From contig NZ_WBKM01000289.1 in NCBI RefSeq assembly GCF_015714725.1, forward strand, positions 1 to 63,481: 63,481 nt of DNA. Direction: 5' to 3'. The stretch comes from Nostoc sp. WHI (lineage in GTDB: Bacteria > Cyanobacteriota > Cyanobacteriia > Cyanobacteriales > Nostocaceae). Under the pieces are notes generated by a model. That model did not search any database. It saw only the letters and a list, made by a program, of their open reading frames with translations, and had not been told where the DNA came from. Position 1 is the stretch's first letter, and every line of letters starts with the position of its first letter. Made by a program: the position numbers and the translations under genes. Shown here piece by piece: positions 51,188-60,899 of the stretch.

Positions 51188-51889
51188 ATGTCTCGTTCCT
51201 CGCTTTGGCGTTTAACAGTTCCCCCGTTAGAAAACGGCGATCGCCTAACCCGCTTTGAATTTGAGCGGCGCTACAATGCCATGCCAAAGCTGAAAAAAGC
51301 CGAATTGATTGAAGGAACTGTTTACATGGCTTCACCACTGCGTTTTGAACCCCATGCTGAACCTCATGCTAGAGTCATAACCTGGCTAGGAGTTTATCAG
51401 GCAATGACCCCAGGAGTGCGTGTTGGTGATAACCCAACGGTTCGCCTTGACTTGGACAATGAACCCCAACCTGACGCGGTGTTATTGATTGATGCTCAGG
51501 CGAGTGGACGATCGCACTTGAGCCAGGATGGTTATGTGGAAGGAGCGCCAGAACTGGTTGCAGAAATTGCCGCCAGTAGTGCCACAGTCGATCTGGGTGA
51601 CAAAAAGCGTGCTTATCGGCGGAATGGAATACAGGAGTACCTCGTGTGGCAGGTGTTTGAGCAGCGCATCGATTGGTTCCGCCTAGAAGCAGGAGAGTAT
51701 ATAAATTTGCACCCTGATGCGGCAGGTGTGATTCAAAGTCAAATCTTTCCCGGATTATGGTTAGATCAATCTGCCTTGCTGGCGGGTGATATGCAACAGG
51801 TGTTAACTGTATTGCAGGCAGGGGTGAATTCTGTCGAACATCAAGCGTTTGTGCAGCAGTTAGCCCAGGCAGTCCAATCGAATGGATAA
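51188..51889 (+). CDS. Uma2-family (DUF820) protein
   Basis: A 233-residue Uma2 protein: ELIEGTVYMASPLRFEPHAE, then PQPDAVLLID (likely active-site Asp), PELVAEIAASSATVDLGDKK and YRRNGIQEYLVWQV. The domain is full length. Function unknown; a nuclease fold is predicted by the family. Divergent from the first Uma2 gene and convergent with the third. Confidence 0.9.
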   Translation: MSRSSLWRLTVPPLENGDRLTRFEFERRYNAMPKLKKAELIEGTVYMASPLRFEPHAEPHARVITWLGVYQAMTPGVRVGDNPTVRLDLDNEPQPDAVLLIDAQASGRSHLSQDGYVEGAPELVAEIAASSATVDLGDKKRAYRRNGIQEYLVWQVFEQRIDWFRLEAGEYINLHPDAAGVIQSQIFPGLWLDQSALLAGDMQQVLTVLQAGVNSVEHQAFVQQLAQAVQSNG

Positions 51890-51919
51890 GTTCAAAGGCT
51901 GGATAGTACCTTGATGACC

Positions 51920-52486
51920 TTAAAAAAAACGGGCAACCTGACAGCAGAAGCCAGGTAATAATGGGGATGTAAGTTCATCCTCAGATAGTAATGTTCCTAC
52001 CAAGCTAAGTCGCCCTGCATCCCGACGATAGACCTCAATCTGCTGGAGTCGCCAGTTAACAATCCAATATTCCAGGACACCCTTGAGAGAATATAACCGC
52101 AGTTTCACTTGGCGGTCGCGGCGTTCATTTTGGCTACCTAAAGAAAGCACTTCCACAACTAAATCAGGTGCAGCAGTAAAGTGTCCAGATTCATCGACAA
52201 TTGCAGCTAGGCGTTCTTGCTTGACCCAGACTACATCAGGAATCACATCATCCATGTCAGAGAACACCACACCCGGCGCAAAAAAAGGCTTACCCAGGTT
52301 GGTTTCTTCCGACCAAAAGAATAATCGTGCATAAATACGACCACCAGAATCTTGATGACCTAGATGTGGAGCGCGAGTTACAAACAATTCTCCATCGACG
52401 ATTTCGTAACGTTTCCATTCGCTCTCAGGAAACAGTTCCAAATCGGCACTAGTCCAAGGAACCTGATTTGAGGTGGTGTGAGTCAT
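51920..52486 (-). CDS. Uma2-family (DUF820) protein
   Basis: A 188-residue Uma2 protein from the ATG at 52486 (MTHTTSNQVPWTSADLE). Core: YEIVDGELFVTRAPHLGHQD, IPDVVWVKQERL, PDLVVEVLSLGSQNERRDRQ and LYSLKGVLEYWIV. An upstream in-frame ATG at 52522 lies in a dispersed GCGTAGGCGTAGCCCGTCG repeat and should not be used. Confidence 0.9.
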   Translation of the reverse strand: MTHTTSNQVPWTSADLELFPESEWKRYEIVDGELFVTRAPHLGHQDSGGRIYARLFFWSEETNLGKPFFAPGVVFSDMDDVIPDVVWVKQERLAAIVDESGHFTAAPDLVVEVLSLGSQNERRDRQVKLRLYSLKGVLEYWIVNWRLQQIEVYRRDAGRLSLVGTLLSEDELTSPLLPGFCCQVARFF

Positions 52487-52637
52487 TAATATGCCTGCGT
52501 AGGCGTAGCCCGTCGTAGACATCGCAGTTATATTTTCATTATATGGAGATAGGGTGTAGGCGGAAGACTCCCAATATTAACAAAGAAATGCTTGTCCTTG
52601 CGGCTCTGGTGCGAACTAGGAAGGCGGAATTCATTCC

Positions 52638-52751
52638 CACTCAGTTGTGAGTGCTGAGTAATAAGTGAAATTCCCCACTCACAACTCTTTACTCTTTACT
52701 CTTTACTCTTTACTCACAACTCAGCACTCAGCACTCTTTACTCAGCACTCT
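52638..52751. repeat. STRR array of 7-bp units
   Basis: Includes GTGAGTGCTGAGTAATAAGT on one side and four TCTTTAC heptamers with TCAGCAC heptamers on the other, giving an overall palindromic array. It directly abuts the ctpA stop codon and may act as its 3' structure. Confidence 0.85.
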
Positions 52752-53996
52752 TCATGTCTTTCCCGCCATCACCGAGCTTTTAACCAAAAGTTCCACTGCT
52801 GCTTGATATTGTAAATCCGCCTCTGTTCCAATCTGTTCGCGGTTAATGGCTGCTTGGGAAATCACTTTATCCGGCTTAATGCCTAGTTTGTTAATATCCC
52901 GATGTTGAGGAGTTTCATACTTAGCAATTGTGACTGCCAAGCCTGAACCATCTGATAATTCAAATAAAGATTGAATTAGACCTTTTCCAAAAGTGGTTTC
53001 GCCTACCAACTGGGCACGACGGTTATCTTGGAGTGCGCCAGCCAGAATCTCACTAGCACTGGCACTTCCTTGATTCACCAAAATCACCAGAGGATCGTTC
53101 GTTAGGGCTGGCCCAAAGGCTTCAAAACTACCCTGAATACCTTGTCGGTTAACAGTGTATACAATAGTACCGGAGTCTAACCATAGACGGGCGATTTCAA
53201 TTCCTGCTTGCAATAACCCCCCAGGATTATTTCGTAAATCGAGAATATAGGCAGCAGCGCCTTTTTTTTCTAGACTAGAAATAGCGTGTGCCAACTCAGT
53301 TGAGGCGTTGGCATTGAATTGAGTCAGGCGAAGGTAGCCAATGGGTGTACCCTCAGTGGAAACACGCAAATCTGATACCACAGGGTTAAGAGCAATGCGA
53401 TCGCGTGTCAGTCTAATTTCCATTTCTGCCTCTCCCTCTCGTTCGATGAGGAGAGTCACAAGGCTGCCACTCGTCCCCCGCATTTTGGTTGCAGCTTCGT
53501 CGAGGGTAAGATTTTCTGTCGAAACGCCTTCAATTTTGAGAATGCGATCGCGTGGTCTAATCCCCGCTTTATCTGCTGGTGAACCGGCGATCGGAGCCAC
53601 TACTTCCAACTTCCCAGTCTCAGGATTCAGGGCAATTTGCAATCCTACCCCAGTCAGTTCCCCAGAAGTATTGACCTGTAAGCTGCGGTACTGTTCTGGA
53701 TCTAAAAAGCGGGTAAAAGGATCATCGAGGCTCTTGAGCATCTTCCCAATTGCCGTATAACTCGCATTTGAGTCGGTGAGTGGCTTCTCCAGAACCTTTT
53801 GCCGGACTGCCGCCCAGTTTTGATGATTAAACGTCTCATCTAGATAAGTGCGATTAACAATTCGCCAAACTTCCGAAACCAGCTTTTGTTCCGATGTCAA
53901 AGCCACCGCAGGCTGTGTGAGCGTACCAAACGCCAACCAAAACGCCATTAGCAATGAAAATCCAATCCGAAAGACTTGTTTATTCATGAACCCCAT
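52752..53996 (-). CDS. ctpA: Carboxyl-terminal processing protease (S41), D1 maturation type
   Basis: A 414-residue S41A peptidase. Signal peptide FRIGFSLLMAFWLAFGTLTQ ending PAVA, then a PDZ domain (GELTGVGLQIALNPETGKLE, AGIRPRDRILKIEG) and a catalytic domain with NNPGGLLQAG, the Ser in VNQGSASASEILAGAL and the Lys in TTFGKGLIQSLF. CtpA removes the C-terminal extension of photosystem II D1 in the lumen. Its place next to petBD is a known cyanobacterial synteny and supports ctpA over ctpB/C. ATG at 53996 has an AGGTGG about 9 nt upstream; 53987 is also possible. Confidence 0.9.
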   Translation of the reverse strand: MGFMNKQVFRIGFSLLMAFWLAFGTLTQPAVALTSEQKLVSEVWRIVNRTYLDETFNHQNWAAVRQKVLEKPLTDSNASYTAIGKMLKSLDDPFTRFLDPEQYRSLQVNTSGELTGVGLQIALNPETGKLEVVAPIAGSPADKAGIRPRDRILKIEGVSTENLTLDEAATKMRGTSGSLVTLLIEREGEAEMEIRLTRDRIALNPVVSDLRVSTEGTPIGYLRLTQFNANASTELAHAISSLEKKGAAAYILDLRNNPGGLLQAGIEIARLWLDSGTIVYTVNRQGIQGSFEAFGPALTNDPLVILVNQGSASASEILAGALQDNRRAQLVGETTFGKGLIQSLFELSDGSGLAVTIAKYETPQHRDINKLGIKPDKVISQAAINREQIGTEADLQYQAAVELLVKSSVMAGKT

Positions 53997-54543
53997 TATC
54001 AATTCCACCTCGACCCAAATTGCTTAGAAATGCTCAATTGTCATGTTGTTGATGAAATCTATCTCTCGATTATGTTACTTTTTTTATAGAAGTGATGCAT
54101 TCCTCTCATCAAGTTGTTCAGTCAACTGATGGGTTGTAGCCACTCACCAAAGGATAAAATCTACTTTGTGTCCACCATTTTCTGTGCAGGGGCGTAAAGA
54201 GATCGCAATATATTCCATCTTTACAGAGTGTAAAGTTTCTGAAGACTCTTAGCACGCTGAGATCTGACAAGCAAACAAAAAACTCGCCTTTACTAAAATC
54301 CCAAAATTGCTAATTGGGAGAGAAGTCTGAGCGGCGGCTTCTGAAAAATCCGTAGACAATTTTGCTGCTACCCTACTCCTCGGTAACGACTTCTCCTGCA
54401 AAGACGCGATCGCTAACGAGGCACAGGAAAGCCTAAAGGCGAACCCCCAGGATGCCAAGGCTTGGGACTATCAGAATTTTGGTCGCCAATTTAGAACTTC
54501 GGGATTTATTAACCGCAACCGACTTTTAGGAACTTGAGATTGT
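53997..54543. other. Divergent spacer between ctpA and petB
   Basis: 547 bp that should hold both promoters. A stretch at 54345-54540 stays open in one plus-strand frame but lacks a start codon and ends just before petB; I do not call it a gene. A CCCAGGATGCCAAGGCTTGGG hairpin-like piece lies at 54450-54471. No riboswitch family recognised. Confidence 0.45.
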
Positions 54544-55191
54544 ATGGCCAACGTTTACGACTGGTTTGAGGAACGCCTAGAAATTGAGGCGCTCGCTGAA
54601 GATGTTACTAGCAAGTACGTCCCTCCCCACGTCAACATCTTTTACTGCCTGGGTGGAATTACCCTGGTTTGCTTTCTCATCCAGTTTGCCACTGGATTTG
54701 CCATGACGTTCTACTACAGGCCAACAGTCGCTGAAGCTTTTACCTCAGTACAGTACATCATGAATGAAGTCAACTTCGGTTGGCTAATTCGCTCCATCCA
54801 TCGCTGGTCTGCCAGCATGATGGTATTGATGATGATTTTGCACACCTTCCGGGTTTACTTGACTGGTGGTTTCAAAAAGCCCCGCGAATTGACCTGGATA
54901 AGTGGTGTCATCCTGGCTGTGATTACCGTCTCCTTTGGAGTCACCGGCTATTCCCTACCTTGGGATCAAATTGGCTACTGGGCTGTGAAAATCGTTAGCG
55001 GTGTACCAGAAGCAATTCCCGTGGTTGGCGTTCTGATCTCCGACCTACTACGCGGCGGTTCGAGTGTTGGTCAAGCAACACTAACTCGTTACTACAGCGC
55101 ACACACCTTTGTACTGCCTTGGTTGATAGCAGTCTTCATGCTGTTTCACTTCTTGATGATCCGCAAGCAAGGCATTTCCGGCCCTTTGTAA
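54544..55191 (+). CDS. petB: Cytochrome b6
   Basis: A 215-residue, four-helix subunit of the cytochrome b6f complex. Cys35 in FYCLGG is the covalent heme c(n) ligand site. Paired His ligands for the two b hemes are in RSIHRWSASMM / LHTFRVY and in SAHTFVLPW / HFLMIRKQ. The protein is complete and highly conserved. First gene of petBD, on the opposite strand from ctpA. Confidence 0.98.
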   Translation: MANVYDWFEERLEIEALAEDVTSKYVPPHVNIFYCLGGITLVCFLIQFATGFAMTFYYRPTVAEAFTSVQYIMNEVNFGWLIRSIHRWSASMMVLMMILHTFRVYLTGGFKKPRELTWISGVILAVITVSFGVTGYSLPWDQIGYWAVKIVSGVPEAIPVVGVLISDLLRGGSSVGQATLTRYYSAHTFVLPWLIAVFMLFHFLMIRKQGISGPL

Positions 55192-55453
55192 TCATCTCAG
55201 TTATTAGTGAAAGGCAACATTTGTCAGTTCTTAGATAAAGTTGTTTGTTTTAAACTTATGAAACACAAAAAAATTAATTGTACATAAGTTACAAAAAATA
55301 AACACTTGGATCTGAAGCTGAAAGTTGTAGACACCCTCCAGGCGGCTGAACGTAGACAGACAAAATGCTGCTTGCTGCCTGCCTGGGTTGCCCGGTAGCT
55401 AATAGCTTTCACAAATGCTTTAATTTAACTTAAGCAGGAGAGCATATTTCAAA

Positions 55454-55936
55454 ATGTCAACACAGAAAAAACCTGACCTGAGCGATCCTCAGTTAAGAGC
55501 CAAACTCGCTAAAGGCATGGGTCACAACTACTATGGTGAACCCGCTTGGCCTAATGACTTACTTTACGTGTTTCCAATCGTGATCATGGGTTCCTTCGCT
55601 GCGATTGTGGCTCTAGCTGTACTAGATCCCTCGATGAACGGTGAACCAGCAAATCCTTTCGCCACACCATTGGAAATTTTGCCGGAGTGGTACTTGTATC
55701 CAGTCTTCCAAATTTTGCGATCGCTACCTAACAAACTTTTAGGAGTGTTAGCAATGGGTTCCGTACCAGTAGGGCTGATTCTCATTCCCTTTATTGAGAA
55801 CGTCAACAAGTTCCAAAACCCTTTCCGCCGTCCAGTTGCAACCACAGTATTCCTCTTGGGTACCCTGATCACCCTGTGGCTGGGTATTGGTGCTGCCTTG
55901 CCATTGGATAAATCTTTGACCTTGGGACTATTTTAA
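55454..55936 (+). CDS. petD: Cytochrome b6f complex subunit IV
   Basis: A 160-residue, three-helix subunit that completes the quinol-oxidising site with petB. The Qo-site PEWY motif is present in LPEWYLYPVFQILR. GCAGGAGAG lies shortly before the ATG. The 262-bp gap to petB has no gene or terminator, so petBD is most likely one transcript. Confidence 0.98.
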   Translation: MSTQKKPDLSDPQLRAKLAKGMGHNYYGEPAWPNDLLYVFPIVIMGSFAAIVALAVLDPSMNGEPANPFATPLEILPEWYLYPVFQILRSLPNKLLGVLAMGSVPVGLILIPFIENVNKFQNPFRRPVATTVFLLGTLITLWLGIGAALPLDKSLTLGLF

Positions 55937-56299
55937 ATTAGTTACCACAAAGTGCTTTGACGCCTGTGACTTTTAAGAGCATATTGTAGATGTGCTTTTG
56001 AAAGAAATTAACAGGCGTCAATTTTAATAGTTCAGATTGCATTTTGGATTTGAAGTTTGGGATTGAAAAGCTATTCCAAAATATAAAATCCCCAAAAATC
56101 AACAAATACAAACATTTTTCACTTACTTAATGTAAGTAAGTTGCTAGTTATAACCCTCGATATGCCAAAATCGTTCATGTTTTGTATTTTGGTACACAGA
56201 ATATGTCAATTTAGATTTTTCTATATCAGAGAAATTTTGCGAATAGCGCAGAATTTAATAACTAGCAACTTGGGTTTACCTATATTCAAGTCAAAGTCA
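55937..56299. other. Intergenic region
   Basis: Contains GCATTTTGGATTTGAAGTTT / CCAAAATATAAAATCCCC, a dispersed repeat, after petD. The reading frame that extends the next gene upstream to 56141 lacks family similarity. Confidence 0.45.
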
Positions 56300-56743
56300 A
56301 TGCTTGGTATCGTGCAGCAAGACCATCTGACGGTTAAGAGCGAACTCAGGCTCCTAAACCAGGTACAAGAATGGTTTGAGCAATTTTGTCTGCAACATTT
56401 GTCTCAACTTGGCTGGTCAAAAACCCAACTTGATCGTCTCAATTTAGCATTAGCAGAAGGCTTTACCAACGCTGTTCGTCACGCCCATCACGCATTACCG
56501 CCGGAAACAACCATTGAGATTAACGTTTATCTGTGGATTGACCGACTAGAGATTAGAATTTGGGATTATGGAAAACCTTTTAATCCTGATGCGATCGCAG
56601 AGCCAGAGCCAGGTACCCTGCAAGTAGGCGGGTATGGATGGTTTCTCCTTCGGCGCTTGGCTGATCGCGTTGTCTACGAACGTGGTGCAGATGGTAGAAA
56701 TTGCCTGCTCATTGTCAAATACTCTATAGAAGCACAAAAGTAA
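56300..56743 (+). CDS. RsbW-like anti-sigma serine/threonine kinase
   Basis: A 147-residue GHKL ATPase domain from the ATG at 56300 (MLGIVQQDHLTVKSEL). N box LNLALAEGFTNAVRHAHHAL, G1-like IWDYGKPFNP and G2-like VGGYGWFLLRRLADRV. In the RsbW/SpoIIAB family such kinases phosphorylate STAS proteins in partner-switching pathways. The STAS protein at 30069 is one candidate partner, but there is no direct evidence. Monocistronic. Confidence 0.88.
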   Translation: MLGIVQQDHLTVKSELRLLNQVQEWFEQFCLQHLSQLGWSKTQLDRLNLALAEGFTNAVRHAHHALPPETTIEINVYLWIDRLEIRIWDYGKPFNPDAIAEPEPGTLQVGGYGWFLLRRLADRVVYERGADGRNCLLIVKYSIEAQK

Positions 56744-57138
56744 AAGTGAAATAGTCAAGGTAATCTGATCCCAATTTTGGATTTTGATATCAGTCTGTAG
56801 AAGCTTCTGCGGCTACTCTACGAGTTCTTTGTTTGCCGAACATTCCATAGGCAAGCAGTACCCGCCGGGTAGACTATAAGAGTACAATAAAAGATATACT
56901 CTTTATTTCAATGAAGATATGAATTGAGATAAGATGTATCTTAAGTGAAATTGCTTAGTTACGATAATTTTTCGTAAAAGCTCAAAAGTATTTTTGTATA
57001 AAAAAATTTAGTGAATGCAGTAAAGATAGCATTCGAGTTCTGGTAGTTACTTTGTTAAAATTTGTCAGCAGTGTTGAGAGTCTTATTTTTGTTCTACAAC
57101 AAGTGCAAATTAGTGCTTAAAGAGATAGGGGACAAAAA
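56744..57138. other. Intergenic region
   Basis: 395 bp, AT-rich toward gmd, with a fragment of the TCTACGAG-type dispersed repeat near 56815. No gene recognised. Confidence 0.45.
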
Positions 57139-58152
57139 ATGACTAAAACAGCCCTAATTACAGGAATTACTGGTCAAGATGGCTACTATCTCAGCCACTT
57201 GCTCCTCAATCGGGGGTACCGAGTTGTAGGATTAGTACCCCCGCATCGACAACCTAATTTGACAAAACTGGGAACACTGGCAAATCAGGTAGAGATTTTT
57301 ACGGTTGACTTGAGGGATAATTTAGCGCTTTTGACCGCAGTTGAACAACTACGTCCCCAAGAAATTTATAATTTGGCGGCTCCCAGTTTTGTACCCGATT
57401 CCTGGAATGATCCGTTGGGAACCTTGGATCTGATCACTGGTACGGCTACCAGACTCTTGGAAGCAATACGAAAGGTTGGTTTATCTACCAGATTTTATCA
57501 AGCCAGCAGTTCAGAAATGTTTGGGGATGTACTTGTTTCACCTCAAGACGAGGAAACCTCTTTTCGTCCCAAAAATCCCTATGCTGCGGCAAAGATGCAC
57601 GCCCACTGGACTATGGTGCATCACAGACAGCACTATGGACTATTTGCCTGTAGTGGAATTCTATATAACCACGAGTCTCCTCTCCGCCCGCCTCAGTTTG
57701 TCACCCGCAAAGTTTCTTTAGCAGCTGCATCAATTAAATTGGGTTTAACTGACACCTTAGAAATGGGTAACTTGGATGCCAAACGCGATTGGGGCTTTGC
57801 TGGGGATTATGTAGATGCAATGTGGCGAATGTTGCAAGTAGATGAGCCAGAAGAATATGTGATCGGCACAGGTAAGTTACACAGTGTTAGAGATTTAGTT
57901 GCTATAGCCTTTGAATCTGTCGGATTAGATTGGAAATTTCATGTAACCCAAAACACTAATTTATTGCGAAAAGATGAGCATTTTCAATTAGTTGCCAATC
58001 CCAGTAAAGCCAAAAGAAACCTCGGCTGGGAACCCCAAGTCAGCTTTGAGGAACTTTTAGAAAAAATGGTAAAAACAGATTTAGAGCGGTTACAAAGTGG
58101 TGCGTTGGATGAAGTCCTTGCCGCAGGCATCGCCCCCTTAACGCAAGTATAA
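57139..58152 (+). CDS. gmd: GDP-mannose 4,6-dehydratase
   Basis: A 337-residue short-chain dehydrogenase/reductase of the GMD type. NADP site ALITGITGQDGYYLSHLLL, catalytic SSSEMFG near residue 128 and YAAAKMHAHW near 153, and NHESPLRPPQFVTRKVS, typical of GMD. It converts GDP-mannose to GDP-4-keto-6-deoxymannose, the precursor of fucose and rhamnose units in polysaccharide or heterocyst envelope. Ends 10 bp before a glycosyltransferase gene, so the two are probably co-transcribed. Confidence 0.93.
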   Translation: MTKTALITGITGQDGYYLSHLLLNRGYRVVGLVPPHRQPNLTKLGTLANQVEIFTVDLRDNLALLTAVEQLRPQEIYNLAAPSFVPDSWNDPLGTLDLITGTATRLLEAIRKVGLSTRFYQASSSEMFGDVLVSPQDEETSFRPKNPYAAAKMHAHWTMVHHRQHYGLFACSGILYNHESPLRPPQFVTRKVSLAAASIKLGLTDTLEMGNLDAKRDWGFAGDYVDAMWRMLQVDEPEEYVIGTGKLHSVRDLVAIAFESVGLDWKFHVTQNTNLLRKDEHFQLVANPSKAKRNLGWEPQVSFEELLEKMVKTDLERLQSGALDEVLAAGIAPLTQV

Positions 58153-58162
58153 ATAACCCAAT

Positions 58163-59341
58163 ATGCATATCACTACAGTGCCAGAAAGCCTAAAGTTAGG
58201 TGATAAAGTTAACAAACAAACTAACCATGTCTTCGTGTTTCTAGAAATTTTTGCTCACGAAGGTGGTATTCAATCATATATAAAGGATATTTTTCGCGCC
58301 TATCTGGGATTGAGCCAAGCATATAAAGCGGAAGTCTTTTTGTTGCGAGATAGTCCTGATAAATTAAATGTTTTTGAAGACGAGAACTTAAAATTTCATT
58401 ACTTTAAAAATCAGTCTCCCCATATAGGGAGATTACAAATGGCAGCAGCTTTACTTAAGTGTCTGTTGCAAAACCGTCCGCAGCAAGTTTTCTGCGGTCA
58501 CATTAACTTAGCAGTATTAGTACAAACTCTTTGCCAGCCGTTGGGTATTCCCTACACCGTACTAACTTACGGTAAAGAAGTCTGGGAACCGCTCAAAAAC
58601 CAAGAACGTCGCGCCCTGACATCAGCAGCTGAAATTTGGACAATTAGTCGCTACAGCCGCGATCGCGCTTGTGTTGCTAATGGTATAGATCCGAAAATAG
58701 TCCAGATGATGCCTTGTGCAATTGATGGAGATAAATTCACTCCTGGTTTCAAGCAGGCAGAATTAGTCCAGAAGTATAGCTTGACTGGTGCTAAGGTGTT
58801 AATGACAGTGGCGCGGCTGTGGTCAGGGGATATTTACAAAGGCGTAGATGTAACAATTCGGGCATTACCACAAATCGCTCAGGTTTTCCCAGAAGTAAAA
58901 TATTTGGTAATTGGTCGCGGTGATGACCAACCGCGATTAGCTAAACTAGCTGCATATTTAGGTGTGAGCGATCGCGTCGTGTTTGCTGGTTTCGTGGCCA
59001 CAGAAGAATTAATGGAACATTACCGCCTTGCTGATGCCTATATTATGCCCTCGCAAGAAGGCTTTGGCATTGTCTATCTGGAGGCAATGGCTTGTGGAGT
59101 ACCTGTATTATCCGGTGATGATGATGGGTCAGCCGAACCCTTGCAAGATGGTAAACTAGGGTGGCGAGTACCACACCGCAGTGCTGATGCTGTAGCAGTA
59201 GCTTGTATAGAAATGCTTCAAGGGAATGACCAGCGCTGTGATGGGCAGTGGTTGCGAGAACAGGCGATCGCTTTGTTTGGCACGGATGCCTTTCAAAAGA
59301 GGTTGCAAAAAATGCTTCTATCCTCAGTCCTAAGCCATTAA
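58163..59341 (+). CDS. GT4-family glycosyltransferase
   Basis: A 392-residue GT-B fold protein. N-terminal domain begins HVFVFLEIFAHEGGIQSYIK; the C-terminal donor-binding domain shows GDIYKGVDVTIRALPQI, VIGRGDD, VVFAGFVATEELMEHY and the E-x7-E motif in PSQEGFGIVYLEAMACGVPV. It transfers sugar from a nucleotide donor to a glycan or lipid acceptor. Linkage with gmd suggests use of a GDP-6-deoxyhexose or mannose. Acceptor unknown. Confidence 0.92.
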   Translation: MHITTVPESLKLGDKVNKQTNHVFVFLEIFAHEGGIQSYIKDIFRAYLGLSQAYKAEVFLLRDSPDKLNVFEDENLKFHYFKNQSPHIGRLQMAAALLKCLLQNRPQQVFCGHINLAVLVQTLCQPLGIPYTVLTYGKEVWEPLKNQERRALTSAAEIWTISRYSRDRACVANGIDPKIVQMMPCAIDGDKFTPGFKQAELVQKYSLTGAKVLMTVARLWSGDIYKGVDVTIRALPQIAQVFPEVKYLVIGRGDDQPRLAKLAAYLGVSDRVVFAGFVATEELMEHYRLADAYIMPSQEGFGIVYLEAMACGVPVLSGDDDGSAEPLQDGKLGWRVPHRSADAVAVACIEMLQGNDQRCDGQWLREQAIALFGTDAFQKRLQKMLLSSVLSH

Positions 59342-59524
59342 TTGAAAGCAATATTTCTTCACCCTTGAACGCCAGTTTGCACAAATCGGGAGACTTTTGC
59401 TGCTCGATTACTCACTACTGCTTCTCTACGACACGCTGCGCGATCGCTAACATCATCCAACTGCTCTCCTTGACTCTTTGCTAAAATCGCTATCCTAGAG
59501 GGAGAGCAGGATGACATTTAAAAA

Positions 59525-59896
59525 ATGAGCTTTAAGACATTTCAATTGAATCTTTTAAATCTCCGCCCTTGGCTCACCCTGCTAGCAGTTGTTTGGTTGC
59601 TGGCATCAGTAGGCTTGGGTTGGTTGGTTAATTCATTGCTAATAATTTTCGGGTTGCTGTTGTTGGCACCGATTGTGGCTTTCTTTGGCTTTCGTTGGTG
59701 GCTGCAACGCAACTTGATTGCTGATCAGTGTCCCGTCTGTGGATATGAATTTACAGGTTTAAATAACAGTCAGTTGCAGTGTCCTAACTGTGGTGAGTCG
59801 CTGTTAGTCCAAAATAGTCATTTTCAGCGCCTTACACCAGAAGGCACAATTGATGTTAAAGCTGTGGAAGTACCATCCCAATCACTGGAAGATTAG
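59525..59896 (+). CDS. Membrane-anchored zinc-ribbon protein
   Basis: A 123-residue protein with two adjacent hydrophobic helices (LTLLAVVWLLASVGLGWLV and LLIIFGLLLLAPIVAFFGF), followed by a zinc ribbon CPVCGYEF...CPNCGESL and a short tail. Cytoplasmic zinc domain attached to the membrane; function unknown. Conserved-looking hypothetical. Confidence 0.8.
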   Translation: MSFKTFQLNLLNLRPWLTLLAVVWLLASVGLGWLVNSLLIIFGLLLLAPIVAFFGFRWWLQRNLIADQCPVCGYEFTGLNNSQLQCPNCGESLLVQNSHFQRLTPEGTIDVKAVEVPSQSLED

Positions 59897-59959
59897 TCAA
59901 GGGTCACTGGTCATGAGTCATTAGCAAAGGACAAATGACTAGTGCCATTAGACTCTGAA

Positions 59960-60391
59960 CTATTTTTTTTGTTGCGAGATTGCGAGGGTGTAGTTATACT
60001 CTTTTTGGGATAATTCGCCCACATGCAGCGAATATTTTCCTGCCTGCCAATAACCAGACAGTTCTGGCTTGCCTCCAGAGTAAGTATCTGCTAATACACA
60101 GAAACGCCCTCCAGGGCCATCGATCAACAGTGTTGGCTTTCCTTGACTTTCAACTGTTAGTCGCAAGTAAGGCAGTGACTCTGTAAGCTCGATAACTTGA
60201 TTGGGTACAGAGGTAATATTACCGCAATTACTTTTGACAGTTCCTCCAGACTTTCCCTTTAAAATAAGTGGATCTGGTTGGAGATTCGGATTAATATCTA
60301 TCTTTGGTGTTTGTGCCAAATTAGCCTCAGTGAGAATCAAACTCATTGCTAAAGCTGTAGGAACAATTGTCAGTAGCCTAAGGGTCTTCAT
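59960..60391 (-). CDS. Hypothetical secreted protein
   Basis: A 143-residue protein with a signal peptide (LLTIVPTALAMSLILTEANL, cleavage after ANLA). The mature domain is beta-rich with two Cys (SNCGNITS and GGRFCVLADT) and a GYWQAGKYSLHVGELSQKEY stretch, suggesting a small periplasmic or extracellular beta-sandwich. No family is recognised with certainty. Confidence 0.75.
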   Translation of the reverse strand: MKTLRLLTIVPTALAMSLILTEANLAQTPKIDINPNLQPDPLILKGKSGGTVKSNCGNITSVPNQVIELTESLPYLRLTVESQGKPTLLIDGPGGRFCVLADTYSGGKPELSGYWQAGKYSLHVGELSQKEYNYTLAISQQKK

Positions 60392-60899
60392 TTTAATTAA
60401 TGCTCCAGATTGTTTTTAGAGCAATATTGTTATAGACAGTCTGATTTGATTGACGACAGTAATCCGTCTTGGTTCCAAAAGCTATCGTATAACCCAATAC
60501 CATTTAGTTAAGGATTTATAGTGCGTAGGCGTAGTCCGCACTTCTCTAGGAGACGCTGCGCGTAGCTTGCTTCCACGTTCGCGTAGCGTCCCGTAGGAAG
60601 TGGTACGGCAAGCTCAGTGACCATCGTAGACATCGCTAAAAACCATACCCAGGTATTTAGCCCCAAATAGGCATTTTCCACTAATTTACATACTTGAGTT
60701 TTTGTCAACTTATATTTACTGAACCGACTCTCTAGGTGCGGAGTGTAGGCTGGAAAGCAACAAGAAAAAAACATAAATTTTCCCTGTGTACAAAGGTTTT
60801 GCACACAGACATTAGCTAAAATCACTAAGACAACCACCAAAAAGAGAATTTGGTTGGTCTGTTGTTGAATAGGTAACTTAGCTGAGGGAGAAAAAATTG
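60392..60899. other. Intergenic region with dispersed repeats
   Basis: At 60520-60640 lies a repeat cluster with TCTAGGAGACGCTGCGCGTA and GTTCGCGTAGCGTCCCGTAG. A minus-strand reading frame across it (60508-60840) is not supported. GAGGGAG just before 60900 is the ribosome site of the next gene. Confidence 0.55.

Noticed and set aside
52487..52522. N-terminal extension of the third Uma2 protein
   Set aside because: Encoded by a dispersed GCGTAGGCGTAGCC repeat; ATG at 52486 begins the family sequence.
54345..54540. Open plus-strand stretch and hairpin before petB, considered as a short gene or riboswitch
   Set aside because: No start codon, and the folding pattern does not match any riboswitch class I could recall.
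56141..56299. 53-residue extension of the RsbW-like protein
   Set aside because: The extra sequence is hydrophobic and unlike the family; ATG at 56300 fits the usual domain length.
60508..60840. 110-codon minus-strand frame
   Set aside because: Crosses a dispersed repeat cluster, has atypical Cys-rich composition and no recognisable domain.
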